NCBI GenBank assembly: GCA_963682175.1
Contig: OY821786.1
Location: forward strand, 28,294,501 to 28,358,500
Reading direction: 5' to 3'
DNA length: 64,000 nucleotides
Source of the DNA: Triglochin maritima
Lineage: Eukaryota > Streptophyta > Magnoliopsida > Alismatales > Juncaginaceae
Below the pieces are notes generated by a model. It was given only the letters and a program-made list of their open reading frames with translations. It made no database searches and was not told where the DNA came from. Made by a program: the position numbers and the translations under genes. Below are positions 26,547 to 37,234 of this stretch, one piece after another (position 1 is the first letter of the stretch; the number at the start of each line of letters is the position of its first letter).

Positions 26547-26954
26547 TTGGTATACATATGGTGTTTTATATATAGTTGTACAACTTATGACTTCTTTCAA
26601 TAGACTTCGACTTTTAGCCTCTTTATATATATGTACAACTTATGACTTGATATATGAATTAGACTTAGACTTGATATATAACTTATAATTTATGACTTAA
26701 ACTTTGACTTATGTGACTTAAACTTAGACGTGATTGTATGACTTTGTTTGTGTTGAATCATTTCGATTCTATGTGATTATATATGACTTCATTTCGATTT
26801 GGGGAATTGTTTGAATGTATGTGATTGTATATGAATGGACAAGTGTTTCAAATGGATATCGTGATTTGTTTTTTATTGCAGGATCTCTAAACCCGATATG
26901 GGTTGAATCGTAATGTAAATATTAACCTTTTTGTGGCAAGCACTACTTTTACTG

Positions 26955-27240
26955 ACAGAATGTCCGTCGGCAACGGATTATGGTGTTACTTATTGCTGAT
27001 GGAATTTCCGTTGGCAATAAGTAATGTCAGGTTTATTGCCAACAAAAATTCCGTCGGTGGTGTATTTTTACGTGCCATTTTTGGCACGCGAAATTGCACC
27101 GACCGCGGAATTTTCGTCGGCAACGATCCTCCCTACATGACTTTTCCCGATGGACTTTTGCCGATAGAGATTCCGTCGGCACACACTAATGTCGATGGAA
27201 ATGGGGCCTTCGGCCGATGGACCCATTCGTCGGCAAAAGC
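26955..27240. repeat. CACTA subterminal repeats, right end
   Basis: Degenerate copies of gaatttccgtcggcaa and its complement recur about every 30-50 bp up to the right terminus, in the same motif family as 13105-13285. This supports pairing the two ends as one element. Confidence 0.75.
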
Positions 27241-27256
27241 CCTTTTTGTAGTGGTG

Positions 27257-27790
27257 AACTAAGGGGTCGAAGGTCAAAAACTAACTCAAGCAAGACAAAA
27301 AGAAGAAGCTAAGAACATAACTAATTGGATATCAGATATAAACTAAGTAATTGAAGTTAAATAACTAAGTCATTGAAGGGACAAAATCTAAGTGATGCAC
27401 TACAAAAAATGAATTGCGCAAATAACTAACTGGCCCTATGTCTGCAACTAAGTGGTCGTTGATGAAAAACTAACTCATACAAGACAAAAAACCAACTACG
27501 AAAATAACTTATCGAATCTCAAATACAACCTAAGTAATTGAATTTGAAGAACTAAGTCATTCAACGAAAAAAATAACTAACTGAAACAAATAACCAAGTG
27601 GATGTCAATTAAGTACTTGAAAATGAAATTGCAACTAAGTAACTGGAACTGCAAGACAAAAAGGCACCTGCGGATATAATTAAATGGATCTTCATTGCAA
27701 ACTAAGTAATTAATGTTGAAAACTAAGTCATTTATGACAACAAACTAACTGAATCCGATCGCCACCAAGTTAGAGGAGAAAACCAAGTTA
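27257..27790. repeat. A-rich tandem array (right part)
   Basis: Continuation of the 12380-13085 array with the same aaaaactaactcaagcaagac and aactaagtaattgaagtt units. The block gcgcaaataactaactggcc near 27416 is the empty-site equivalent of the sequence just left of the CACTA (near 13053). Confidence 0.75.
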
Positions 27791-27845
27791 CAAATTGAAG
27801 ATATGGTTTTCCCAAGGTTTTAAACACCACTGCTTTGTAAATCTA

Positions 27846-28285
27846 AGACATCATCGTCTCCCAAAATACTTGAACCTCATTGTACTTGTAAACTATTTCC
27901 GGATCGCCATTCACGTATTTTTCCACAAGCTTGCAAACATAATCTACACTGCAACAATAATTAAGCTATACATTGATTATGTATTACTAGTACATCATTA
28001 TGCATGAGGTTTTAAACTTACAAATCAGGTGGTTGTTGGGGCATAATCTTTGGAAAACATGGAAGAACTTAGTGGGGTCGGGTTTTCCCAATTTCCTATG
28101 TAATGCAAAACCTGTGAAATTTGCATGCACATGTGTTGACAATCGAGATATACATATACAGAAACGTAAAACTCAATTCGTACATCATTTATTTAACTGA
28201 AATTTGGAAGCTTACCACTTTTTTTGTCCTCTTTTCTAAACTATTTGAGACACCTGCATTCGTACTTCTACTAAGCCAAGAGGAG
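27846..28285 (-). other. Exon-like blocks of unknown origin
   Basis: Three minus-strand segments have splice-like edges: 28285-28216 (donor GTAAGC), about 28110-28033 (acceptor CACAG, donor GTAAGT) and about 27944-27846 (ending WETMMS and a stop). Segment 1 reads SSWLSRSTNAGVSNSLEK; segment 3 reads YVCKLVEKYVNGDPEIVYKY. The reading phase of segment 2 is ambiguous, giving either LHYIGNWENPTPL or ALHRKLGKPDPTKFF. I recognise no family. It may be a gene remnant or chance. Confidence 0.25.
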
Positions 28286-28308
28286 CTGTAGAAATGAATC
28301 GGTGTGTC

Positions 28309-28849
28309 CAGTGTTCGGATATGCGGCCGGATGCGGCCGCATATGCGGATGCGGGTGCGATGCGGCCGCGATCCGCATCGCATCCTAAGGATGCGGCCTC
28401 CTATATGCGGACCGCATTGTCATCCGCATATGCGGCCGATGCAGGCGCATATGCGGTCGCATATGCAACGCATATCAAATAGACATATTTCAAATCTAAT
28501 TGGGTCAAAATCCGAAAGATATTTGATTATCCGATTACCCATTTAACTTATTTTGTAAAGAAAAAAACTTTTAACCAATTTTACAAACAAAAGACCATTC
28601 CCAAATTCCCACTCGATCCCCAAATTCGTGACACTCCAACATTTTCGACTCCCGCCAGTACCCCGCTTTCCGTATATGTAAATGCATATTATTAAATGTG
28701 TATTCCACATATTATTTTAATACGTAAATGTATATTATTTAATTATTAAATCGCAAACCGCATATGCACCCGCATCGCATCCGCATTCCGCATATGTTCG
28801 ATGCGGTGCCCTGCCACATCCACTCCGCATCCCGCATATCTGAACCTTG
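28309..28849. mobile_element. hAT-like non-autonomous element built of ATGCGG motifs, TSD ggtgtgtc
   Basis: Perfect 8 bp duplications ggtgtgtc lie at 28301-28308 and 28850-28857. Terminal inverted repeats are CAGTGTTCGGATATGCGG (left) and CAAGGTTCAGATATGCGG (right, reverse complement), 15 of 18 identical. Both subterminal regions (28315-28480 and 28750-28840) are dense arrays of gcggatgcggccgcatatgcgg in both orientations; the middle is A+T-rich with no coding capacity. The 8 bp duplication and CAGTG-type ends fit hAT. Confidence 0.82.
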
Positions 28850-29506
28850 GGTGTGTCTGCATAGCAAAGTGGAAGAGCAAAGCATTTATCTTTGCAACCA
28901 AAAAAAATACAAACTAATATCTTAAGCATGGTGAAATATATATAAAATATAGAAGAGAAAAGAAGATTGGGACACCAACATGGCAACGTTAAAACCCCAA
29001 AAGATGAACATTTTTTGGTTCCACCGACAAGATAGAAAGGACCAAGCAAATCTCTACCACCAAAAAATACGAACTGATATCTTAAGCATGGTGATAAGAT
29101 AACTAACTAAATTCTCCTTAATAATGTCAAATGATTGATTATAACCTTCCACCACTTGCAAAAGGTGAATCAAACTTAACAACACATTAAAAACAAATAA
29201 ACAATCTTAGATGAAATCAAGCTAAAACACCCAACTCCAACCTCAATTCCCCACCAAAACCACAATTGTCCACCGAAAAATGGGAACTTTAGGTCCGAAA
29301 GACAGCAGAATCAAACTTATACCAACACATAAAAAACAAACCACCAAGATTAGGTGAAATGAAACTAGAAAATCCCAATTCCAAACTCATTTGCCCAAAA
29401 CTTTGGGTCCAAAACAAGCTTACAACAAATAAAATTTGGGGGTCAATGTTGCACACCAACATGAGTCAAGGCCTATTCGATACATTAAGAGACAAAATCA
29501 TCAGAA
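28850..29506. other. Intergenic stretch with a short direct repeat
   Basis: A+T-rich. A segment of about 37 bp (accaaaaaaaatacaaacta, then atatcttaagcatggtga) at about 28899-28935 recurs near 29057-29094. Nothing else was recognised. Confidence 0.45.
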
Positions 29507-29794
29507 TGATTACGTGGTTACCTAAATACATATTATTAAATTAGATGGTTATCTGAGTTTCTTATTCTTCAACTTCCTTTATTTAAGTTTCCTATTATTG
29601 AACTTCATTTATTTAAGTTTCCTATTATTGAACTTCCTTTATTTAAGTTTCCTATAATTGTTGTAACTCTCTATATATATGAGCGGATTAAAATTAAGAA
29701 GATATGACGAAAAAATCTATTTCCCACTATGTTCTTCCTCTATTGTCTAAGTCACTTCTACCACTTCTTATTCTTCAGTAATTCCTCTCCTACA
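29507..29794 (+). repeat. Putative short 5' LTR of a gypsy element
   Basis: It starts TGATTACGTGG and ends CTCTCCTACA. It is followed by ttggtgctttcattgac, which sits where a primer-binding site belongs and is often seen in front of plant gypsy gag genes. It contains a tandem triplet of about 30 bp (tttatttaagtttcctatta) at 29577-29655 and a TATA-like ctctatatatatgag near 29670. The 3' copy is not in the window, so the boundaries are inferred. Confidence 0.4.
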
Positions 29795-29823
29795 TTGGTG
29801 CTTTCATTGACGAATTCCCCTCC

Positions 29824-30776
29824 ATGGCCGTTGGCACACGTTTGAAAGATATTCAACAACAAATCACCAGACTCCAACAACAATTTACTACACAAAATGA
29901 ATCGCATTCACAACAATTCGACGAGCTCCGCAAGGATATGCTTTCCTTGAATACCTTGTTGAATCAAGTACACGAGAAGTTGAATAAATCAGGAATCTTG
30001 GGTCCACCGCCTCCACCTTCACCACTCCCGCCAAAAGACTCTGCTTCACCTCAAGTTCTCAAACTTTTGTTCCCTCGATTTGCTTCTGGCGACCCCACGG
30101 ATTGGTTGTTTGTCATGGATAGATATTACCAATATAACCAAGTTCCAAATTCCGAGCGTTTGTTGTTAGCATCAATGCATCTCGATAGCCCATCATCGCG
30201 TTGGTTCCAAGGTTTGGTGGGTGATGGGCTAATCACTTATTGGATTTCGTTCACCACAACACTACATCGTCGCTTCAGACCCACTGAATTTGAAGATTCA
30301 GCAGGGAAACTTACTAAACTCACAGAAATGGGTTCCGTCCTCAATTATCAAGCAGCATTTGAAGATCTCACTAGCCAAGTCTTCGGTATTCCTACAAACC
30401 TTCTTAAAAGCACTTTTATTTCGGGGTTAAAACCACAAATACGACGTTCCGTCATTCCACAGTGACCTCATGATTTGCACGAAGCCTTTGCTCTCATACG
30501 GATTCACGAAGATCAACTAGTGGAGGAACGGGCAAGTCGAACATGGGTTTCCCAACCACCAACTCAGTCTACGACGCCTCCATTACATCAAAATACAACA
30601 CCAACAGACCGGCCCCCAACCAGTATTGATAGACTACCGATCAAAAGCTCATGCCGGCCGAGATGCAAACAAGCTGTGAGCGTAATCTATGTTATAATTG
30701 TGATGAAAAGTTCATTGTGGGACATCGCTACAAGAATTGACCGGCATTGCTCTACTTGGAAGGTGATGACAGTGAC
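29824..30776 (+). pseudogene. Gypsy gag relic
   Basis: From ATG at 29824 the reading frame gives a coiled-coil-like N-terminus (RLKDIQQQITRLQQQFTTQ) and a Retrotrans_gag-like region (FASGDPTDWLFVMDRYYQY, LASMHLDSPSSRWFQGLV). There is an in-frame TGA at 30463, reading continues in the same frame (LHEAFALIRIHEDQLVEE), then a frameshift precedes a degraded zinc knuckle (CYNCDEKFIVGHRYKN, last Cys lost). It stops at 30776, where an LTR begins. The missing protease and polymerase resume at 38744, so this is one element split by insertions. Confidence 0.85.
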
Positions 30777-31304
30777 TGTTATGTCCCTAACCCCATGCTA
30801 ATGTGGATTAGATGAGGAGTTTAGCATGGGGAAGGGAGGAGCTACCGTGGGCTGTGATGGGTGAGGGGTAGGGGGTGCGAGTACTGTTCATGAGGAGATG
30901 TTTGGGTTTAAGAAGAGAAATCTCTCTTCTTCTCTCTCTTACTTGCTCTCTCTCACTCTCTTCCTTTCTTGTCCGGCGTGCAGCTGAGGAAGCTCCGGCG
31001 AAGGTGGACGAGCTCCGTGAGGCGGTGGCGCGGTCGTGAGGTGCGTTGGAGCGAAGGTTGTGGTCGCGGATCGACGTCGAGCGAATCTCCGTCGTGCTCC
31101 GTCCTTCTTTGAGGTATGCAAACTTCTAGTTTGTTTTTGTTGCTTCCCCACGTTGGTGGGATGTTGTTGGTCGGTCGGAGACCTCCCCGGCGACGAGAAC
31201 GGCGAAAATCACCGGCTGGCGCGAGGTTGAAGACGACCAACAGTCGACCGGGTTCCTTCGGGCGGTCGACCCATGTAGTGTTTTTACCTGACTCTAACCT
31301 TCAT
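30777..31304 (+). repeat. 5' part of a gypsy (Tekay-like) LTR, joined to a Copia LTR at 31305
   Basis: It begins TGTTATGTCCC and parallels the first 560 bp of the solo LTR at 41853, sharing the pyrimidine-rich tract, gaggaagctccggcg, gaggtatgc, ggctggcgcgaggt, gaagacgaccaac and tgtagtgtttttacc. The match ends at aaccttca; from 31305 the sequence is Copia LTR. No matching duplication flanks the composite block (gtgac on the left, ctcca on the right). Confidence 0.8.
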
Positions 31305-32201
31305 CGGTCGACCGTCAGATCATATTTTCCCGACCGTTACTTTTGCCGTATATACCCAACGGTCGTATTCCTATTAAACCAAAAATACCCCAAATACATT
31401 TCATGTATCGGTCGACCGAGGACCATAATCGGTCGACCGTTGGTTCATCTCTTGACAAACCCAAAGTGCCTGTCCATAATCGGTCGACCGCCACACCTGT
31501 TTCGGTCGACCGTTCACACATTTGTTTGTCACCCCCAAAGTGCCTGGACGAAATCGGTCGACCGAACCGTATTTTGTGTTCGACCGATGACTTAAGTGAA
31601 CCTAAGTCGTACCCAATCAATCCCAACGGCTCTATTATCTCTAATGCCTATATAAGGAGTTGTAAAACACATTTTAACACAACTCTCCCACTACAAACTT
31701 GTCCCAAACATTAGAGAGAATCTCAAACACTCAAAGCTTCAAACCTTACACACTTAGTGATCAATTCCTTAATCCTACTCAAGTGTGCTCAAGATTTAGA
31801 GAGTGTTGCTCCACTCAAGTTCTCATTTGTTGTCAAAAGAGTAAAGGCTCCGGTGAAAGCCCGAAGCATCTTTCTCGGATTGTGAGAAGAGGATTCCAAG
31901 CTCGGCGAGGGTTGTTCGGGAGTTTGACGGTTGTAAAGGCGTTGTCTCCCGGCCCGGAACGGGGAGTGGTTAGTGAAGTCGTGAGCGGAGCTCGGTGATC
32001 CGAGCGGAGCTTGCAAGAGAGGACTAGGACCCGGGTGGGGTGCCGAACCTCTATAAAAATCCCTGACTTCTTGTGGTTTGCATTATTCTTCCTTTACTTG
32101 CTTGTTTGCTTTAAAATTCCGCTGTGCATCTTGACTTAGTTAAACAAGTAGGTGATTAGATTAATAGTGATTAGTAGACCCATAACCCACACGATCTTAC
32201 A
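31305..32201 (+). repeat. Copia LTR copy 1 (3' part only)
   Basis: It corresponds base for base, without net indel, to 34490-35386 in LTR copy 2, with about 1 percent mismatch. It starts at a CGGTCGACCG palindrome and contains six exact copies of it (31305, 31409, 31430, 31481, 31503, 31555). It ends CACACGATCTTACA. A TATA-like ctatataagg lies near 31648. Confidence 0.9.
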
Positions 32202-32203
32202 TT

Positions 32204-32215
32204 TGGTATCAAAGT
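32204..32215 (+). other. Primer-binding site, tandem unit 1
   Basis: tggtatcaaagt follows the LTR end and differs by two bases from the usual initiator-Met tRNA complement. Unit 2 has the better match tggtatcaaagc at 35389-35400. Confidence 0.7.
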
Positions 32216-32252
32216 CTTGTTCGTTAATTTTGTTCTTAATCGATAAATTAAC

Positions 32253-33422
32253 ATGGCTCTTAATGCATCCACACCTTTAGAATCTTGTAAACCACCACAC
32301 TTTGATGGAAATAATTTTGTTTCATGGAAAAGTAAAATGATATCATTTATTAAATCCATGAACATTAACATGTGGTTTATGATTCAAACTCCATATGAAT
32401 CACCTAGATATGATTTTAGTAAATGGAGTTTAGAAGATGAGAAAAATGCATCCCTAAATGCTAAGGCTATGAATGTCATATTTTGTGCATTAGGAGATGA
32501 ACTTTTTAATGTTGTTTGCTCATGTGATAGTGCTTATTCAATATGGCAAACATTAGAAAAGAATTTTGGTGAAGGAGATTCACCAACCGGGAAGACGGGA
32601 GAAGCAAATCCGAAGGATGTAGCTCAAGCAAAGAAAATGGAGATTAAGTCAACATCTTCATCATCATCAAGCTCATCCGATGGAGAAAGTGAAGATGAGG
32701 TATCTTCTAGCTCTTCTTCGAGTAGTAGTTCAAAAGATAATGTCCATGATTTTAATGAACTACAAAATGCATTTCAAAGATTATTTGAAAAATATAAAGA
32801 ACTTCACAGGACTAATCAAGTAGCAAATGAGCAAATCCATGATCTTAAATGTCAAAATGCATCTATCTTAGATGATAAAGTTGATTTGCTTGCTAAAATT
32901 GAAGTTCTAACTTTAGAGAATGCATGCTTGAAGGAAGAAGATTTAAATGTTAAAAATACCTCATCTCATGCAATCGATAGTCATATGCTAGAAATTGATA
33001 CAAATGACTTGCTTATTAAACTTGATAAATCTCATTTAGAAAGCAAGAAATTATTACATGACTTGAATTGCATGAATAAAAAGGTTGCAAATTTAGAGAT
33101 TCACATGCTTAACATGAATGAAAAGCATAATTCTATGATTAAAAATCTAAATTGCTTAAATGAATCTCTAGCAACTAAAAACAGTGAACTTAATGCCTTA
33201 AATGAAAATTTGTCAAATAATTTGCATAAGTTCACACATGGAAACACAAGTAATTATTATGTTAAAAACTTTCCTATTCAAATTAATGTTAAACATAATT
33301 TTACCATGAAAAAGAAAGTAAGTGTAGAGGTACCAAAATCAACTTGGATTTGGGTACCAAAAGCTAAACTTAATGGACCCAAGCAAAAATGGGTACCAAA
33401 GTCTACACTTGTAGGAGGTTGA
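32253..33422 (+). CDS. Gag-like protein of a pol-less Sirevirus-like (Copia) element, unit 1, intact 389 aa
   Basis: An open frame from ATG 51 bp after the LTR. The N-terminus (residues 1-110) has the Copia gag pattern (PPHFDGNNFVSWKSKMISFI, then IWQTLEKNFGE). Two serine/acidic tracts follow at about residues 131-160, then a long coiled coil at about 165-325. The C-terminus has repeated WVPK motifs (IWVPKAKLNG, QKWVPKSTLVGG) as seen in Sirevirus gag-pol. A CCHC knuckle, protease, integrase, RT and RNase H are all absent; the frame ends and is followed by non-coding sequence with polypurine tracts. This is the layout of TR-GAG non-autonomous elements. Packaging and copying would need proteins from a full-length relative. 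Confidence 0.85.
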   Translation: MALNASTPLESCKPPHFDGNNFVSWKSKMISFIKSMNINMWFMIQTPYESPRYDFSKWSLEDEKNASLNAKAMNVIFCALGDELFNVVCSCDSAYSIWQTLEKNFGEGDSPTGKTGEANPKDVAQAKKMEIKSTSSSSSSSSDGESEDEVSSSSSSSSSSKDNVHDFNELQNAFQRLFEKYKELHRTNQVANEQIHDLKCQNASILDDKVDLLAKIEVLTLENACLKEEDLNVKNTSSHAIDSHMLEIDTNDLLIKLDKSHLESKKLLHDLNCMNKKVANLEIHMLNMNEKHNSMIKNLNCLNESLATKNSELNALNENLSNNLHKFTHGNTSNYYVKNFPIQINVKHNFTMKKKVSVEVPKSTWIWVPKAKLNGPKQKWVPKSTLVGG

Positions 33423-34049
33423 GGAGGAGATTGGTGGTGACCGGGTGAGCCAAAGCGTCAAATTCGAATCCGGTTGCATCACCAAGTCAAGATTGGAGCT
33501 ATTCAAGATTCAAGTTTGGTATAAATTTCTATCTTTGAAATTTCTGAATTTTTTTTAGCTCTAATCTAGTTTATATGCTTAATTGCCATATCCTTAGAGT
33601 TCAATTCATTGAAAATCATTAACCCTATTCATTGCAAATCATATACCACATCCATTGATTGTAAATGTCAAATTTTAAATGGATGTTAGAATAAGGCCTA
33701 AGTTGAAACTCAAATGAAATTAACTTGAATCATATTTATAGTTTTCATCTAGCCTTATTGATAGGGGGAGCTTAAATGTTATATCTTTTATTAGTGTAAT
33801 GAAGTGCAAAATTTAGGGGGAGCAACTTCATTACAAGACATCCAAATACTATGCTTAAAGTCATATTTTTTTGTTGTTTTTTGATGGATGTCAAAGGGGG
33901 AGAGATAATTAAGGGGGTAACTTGAAAACTTGATAAAATTTTGAAAAAAAAACTATGCACATCCATAGGGAGAGCACTTATATGCATAGTTTACATATAC
34001 AAATTTCAAGTATTAAGATATCGGTTGCCATCATCAAAAAGGGGGAGAT
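33423..34049 (+). other. 3' non-coding region with multiple polypurine tracts, unit 1
   Basis: G-rich tracts occur at 33764 (gggggag), 33816 (gggggag), 33896 (gggggagagataattaaggg) and 34037-34049 (aaaaagggggaga then t), the last directly before LTR copy 2. Repeated polypurine tracts in front of the 3' LTR are a known Sirevirus trait. Confidence 0.75.
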
Positions 34050-35386
34050 TGTTGGCCTTTTGGCCTTAATCTTTTATTTTGATGATTTAATCAACCTAAT
34101 CTTAATTATAGTAGCACACACTATGCATTGCATATATATTGTATTGTGCTAACCTCTACAGGTGATCAAGACTCAAGAAAGAAGGAAATGAAGTCAAGAC
34201 ATGTAATTAAAGCTATATCGAAGACATGTAATCTTGATTTCTTTTGAGTCTTAGGAACATGTGTAAATTGAGCATACTTGAGCTAAAATCAACTTAAACA
34301 CACACTAGGTTCCTTATAGAAGTCACACACAAAATTTCACATAATTTGGACTTCAATAGATCACCCAAACTTAGACCGGAAAACACCAAACCTGAACTGT
34401 AAAAGTCTGCCCACATTCGGTCGACCGCAATATGCCATTCGGTCGACCGAATGATCAAATCTCTTGTTTGTGTTTTCACTGCCCTTATTCGGTCGACCGT
34501 CAGATCATATTTTCCCGACCGTTACTTTTGTCGTATATACCCAACGGTCGTATTCCTATTAAACCAAAAATACCCTAAATACATTTCATGTATCGGTCGA
34601 CCGAGGACCATGATCGGTCGACCGTTGGTTCATCTCTTGACAAACCCAAAGTGCCCGTCCATAATCGGTCGACCGCCACACCTGTTTCGGTCGACCGTTC
34701 ACACATTTGTTTGTCACCCCCAAAGTGCCTGGACGAAATCGGTCGACCGAACCCTATTTTGTGTTCGACCGATGACTTAAGTGAACCTAAGTCGTACCCA
34801 ATCAATCCCAACGGCTCTATTATCTCTAATGCCTATATAAGGAGTTGTAAACCACATTTTAACACAACTCTCCCACTACAAACTTGTCCCAAACATTAGA
34901 GAGAATCCCAAACACTCAAAGCTTCAAACCTTACACACTTAGTGATCAATTCCTTAATCCTACTCAAGTGTGCTCAAGATTTAGAGAGTGTTGCTCCACT
35001 CAAGTTCTCATTTGTTGTCAAAAGAGTAAAGGCTCCGGTGAAAGCCCGAAGCATCCTTCTCGGATTGTGAGAAGAGGATTCCAAGCTCGGCGAGGGTTGT
35101 TCGGGAGTTTGACGGTTGTAAAGGCGTTGTCTCCCGGCCCGGAACGGGGAGTGGTTAGTGAAGTCGTGAGCGGAGCTCGGTGATCCGAGCGGAGCTTGCA
35201 AGAGAGGACTAGGACCCGGGTGGGGTGCCGAACCTCTATAAAAATCCCTGACTTCTTGTGGTTTGCATTATTCTTCCTTTACTTGCTTGTTTGCTTTAAA
35301 ATTCCGCTGTGCATCTTGACTTAGTTAAACAAGTAGGTGATTAGATTAATAGTGATTAGTAGACCCATAACCCACACGATCTTACA
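34050..35386 (+). repeat. Copia LTR copy 2 (complete, 1337 bp), shared by both units
   Basis: It runs TGTTGGCC to CTTACA. It is the 3' LTR of unit 1 and the 5' LTR of unit 2. Eight exact CGGTCGACCG palindromes lie at 34418, 34440, 34490, 34594, 34615, 34666, 34688 and 34740. Upstream of 34490 it resembles copy 3; downstream it resembles copy 1 and lacks the two insertions of copy 3. Confidence 0.93.
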
Positions 35387-35437
35387 TTTGGTATCAAAGC
35401 CTTGTTCGTTAATTTTGTTCTTAATCGATAAATTAAC

Positions 35438-36607
35438 ATGACTCTTAATGCATCCACACCTTTAGAATCTTGTAAACCACCACACTTTGATGGAAATAAT
35501 TTTGTTTCGTGGAAAAGTAAAATGATATCATTTATTAAATCCATGAACATTAACATGTGGTTTATGATTCAAACTCCATATGAATCACCTAGATATGATT
35601 TTAGTAAATGGAGTTTAGAAGATGAGAAAAATGCATCCCTAAATGCTAAGGCTATGAATGTCATATTTTGTGCATTAGGAGATGAACTTTTTAATGTTGT
35701 TTGCTCATGTGATAGTGCTTATTCAATATGGCAAACATTAGAAAAGAATTTTGGTGAATGAGATTCACCAACCGGGAAGACGGGAGAAGCAAATCCGAAG
35801 GATGTAGCTCAAGCAAAGAAAATGGAGATTAAGTCAACATCTTCATCATCATCAAGCTCATCCGATGGAGAAAGTGAAGATGAGGTATATTCTAGCTCTT
35901 CTTCGAGTAGTAGTTCAAAAGATAATGTCCATGATTTTAATGAACTACAAAATGCATTTCAAAGATTATTTGAAAAATATAAAGAACTTCACAAGACTAA
36001 TCAAGTAGCAAATGAGCAAATCCATGATCTTAAATGTCAAAATGCATCTATCTTAGATGATAAAGTTGATTTGCTTGCTAAAATTGAAGTTCTAACTTTA
36101 GAGAATGCATGCTTGAAGGAAGAAGATTTAAATGTTAAAAATACCTCATCTCATGCAATCGATAGTCATATGCTAGAAATTGATACAAATGACTTGCTTA
36201 TTAAACTTGATAAATCTCATTTAGAAAGCAAGAAATTATTACATGACTTGAATTGCATGAATAAAAAGGTTGCAAATTTAGAGATTCACATGCTTAACAT
36301 GAATGAAAAGCATAATTCTATGATTAAAAATCTAAATTGCTTAAATGAATCTCTAGCAACTAAAAACAGTGAACTTAATGCCTTAAATGAAAATTTGTCA
36401 AATAATTTGCATAAGTTCACACATGGAAACACAAGTAATTATTATGTTAAAAACTTTCCTATTCAAATTAATGTTAAACATAATTTTGCCATGAAAAAGA
36501 AAGTAAGTGTAGAGGTACCAAAATCAACTTGGATTTGGGTACCAAAAGCTAAACTTAATGGACCCAAGCAAAAATGGGTACCAAAGTCTACACTTGTAGG
36601 AGGTTGA
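35438..36607 (+). pseudogene. Gag-like gene, unit 2, with a premature stop
   Basis: A near-identical copy of 32253-33422, offset exactly 3185 bp. A G-to-T change turns a glutamate codon into TGA at 35759-35761 after KNFGE, leaving 107 codons; the frame reopens at ATG 35822 for the remaining 261. I count only a handful of other substitutions, including S to Y near 35888 and R to K near 35993. Confidence 0.9.
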
Positions 36608-37234
36608 GGAGGAGATTGGTGGTGACCGGGTGAGCCAAAGCGTCAAATTCGAATCCGGTTGCATCACCAAGTCAAGATTGGAGCTATTCAAGATTCAAGT
36701 TTGGTATAAATTTCTATCTTTGAAATTTCTGAATTTTTTTTAGCTCTAATCTAGTTTATATGCTTAATTGCCATATCCTTAGAGTTCAATTCATTGAAAA
36801 TCATTAACCCTATTCATTGCAAATCATATACCACATCCATTGATTGTAAATGTCAAATTTTAAATGGATGTTAGAATAAGGCCTAAGTTGAAACTCAAAT
36901 GAAATTAACTTGAATCATATTTATAGTTTTCATCTAGCCTTATTGATAGGGGGAGCTTAAATGTTATATCTTTTATTAGTGTAATGAAGTGCAAAATTTA
37001 GGGGGAGCAACTTCATTACAAGACATCCAAATACTATGCTTAAAGTCATATTTTTTTGTTGTTTTTTGATGGATGTCAAAGGGGGAGAGATAATTAAGGG
37101 GGTAACTTGAAAACTTGATAAAATTTTGAAAAAAAAACTATGCACATCCATAGGGAGAGCACTTATATGCATAGTTTACATATACAAATTTCAAGTATTA
37201 AGATATCGGTTGCCATCATCAAAAAGGGGGAGAT
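36608..37234 (+). other. 3' non-coding region with multiple polypurine tracts, unit 2
   Basis: Copy of 33423-34049 at +3185 bp, with the terminal polypurine tract directly before LTR copy 3. Confidence 0.75.

Larger units (their letters stand above)
13086..27253 (+). mobile_element. Decayed CACTA (En/Spm) transposon of about 14 kb with nested retroelements
   Basis: The right terminus reads, in reverse complement, CACTACAAAAAGGGC then TTTTGCCGACG. The left terminus at 13086 is a degenerate counterpart (aactacaacaaaaattgcc then tttaccgac). Both ends carry subterminal ccgacggaatttccgtcggc units. Left flank (..atcagcaac) and right flank (aactaaggggtcg..) belong to the same A-rich array and join into one repeat unit, with aac as possible 3 bp duplication. 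Internal genes are a TNP2 relic (22222-24512) and a TNPA-like relic (24703-26546). Nested gypsy sequence occupies 14301-22221. Ends are uncertain by about 3 bp. Confidence 0.85.

Noticed and set aside
28294..28546. Overlapping open frames in the ATGCGG-rich region
   Set aside because: They arise from a low-complexity array without stops. No family resemblance and several frames are open at once.
31116..31714. Frames of 100-160 codons in the Copia/gypsy LTR region
   Set aside because: They follow the CGGTCGACCG repeats, recur in other LTR copies at the same place, and have no conserved domain.
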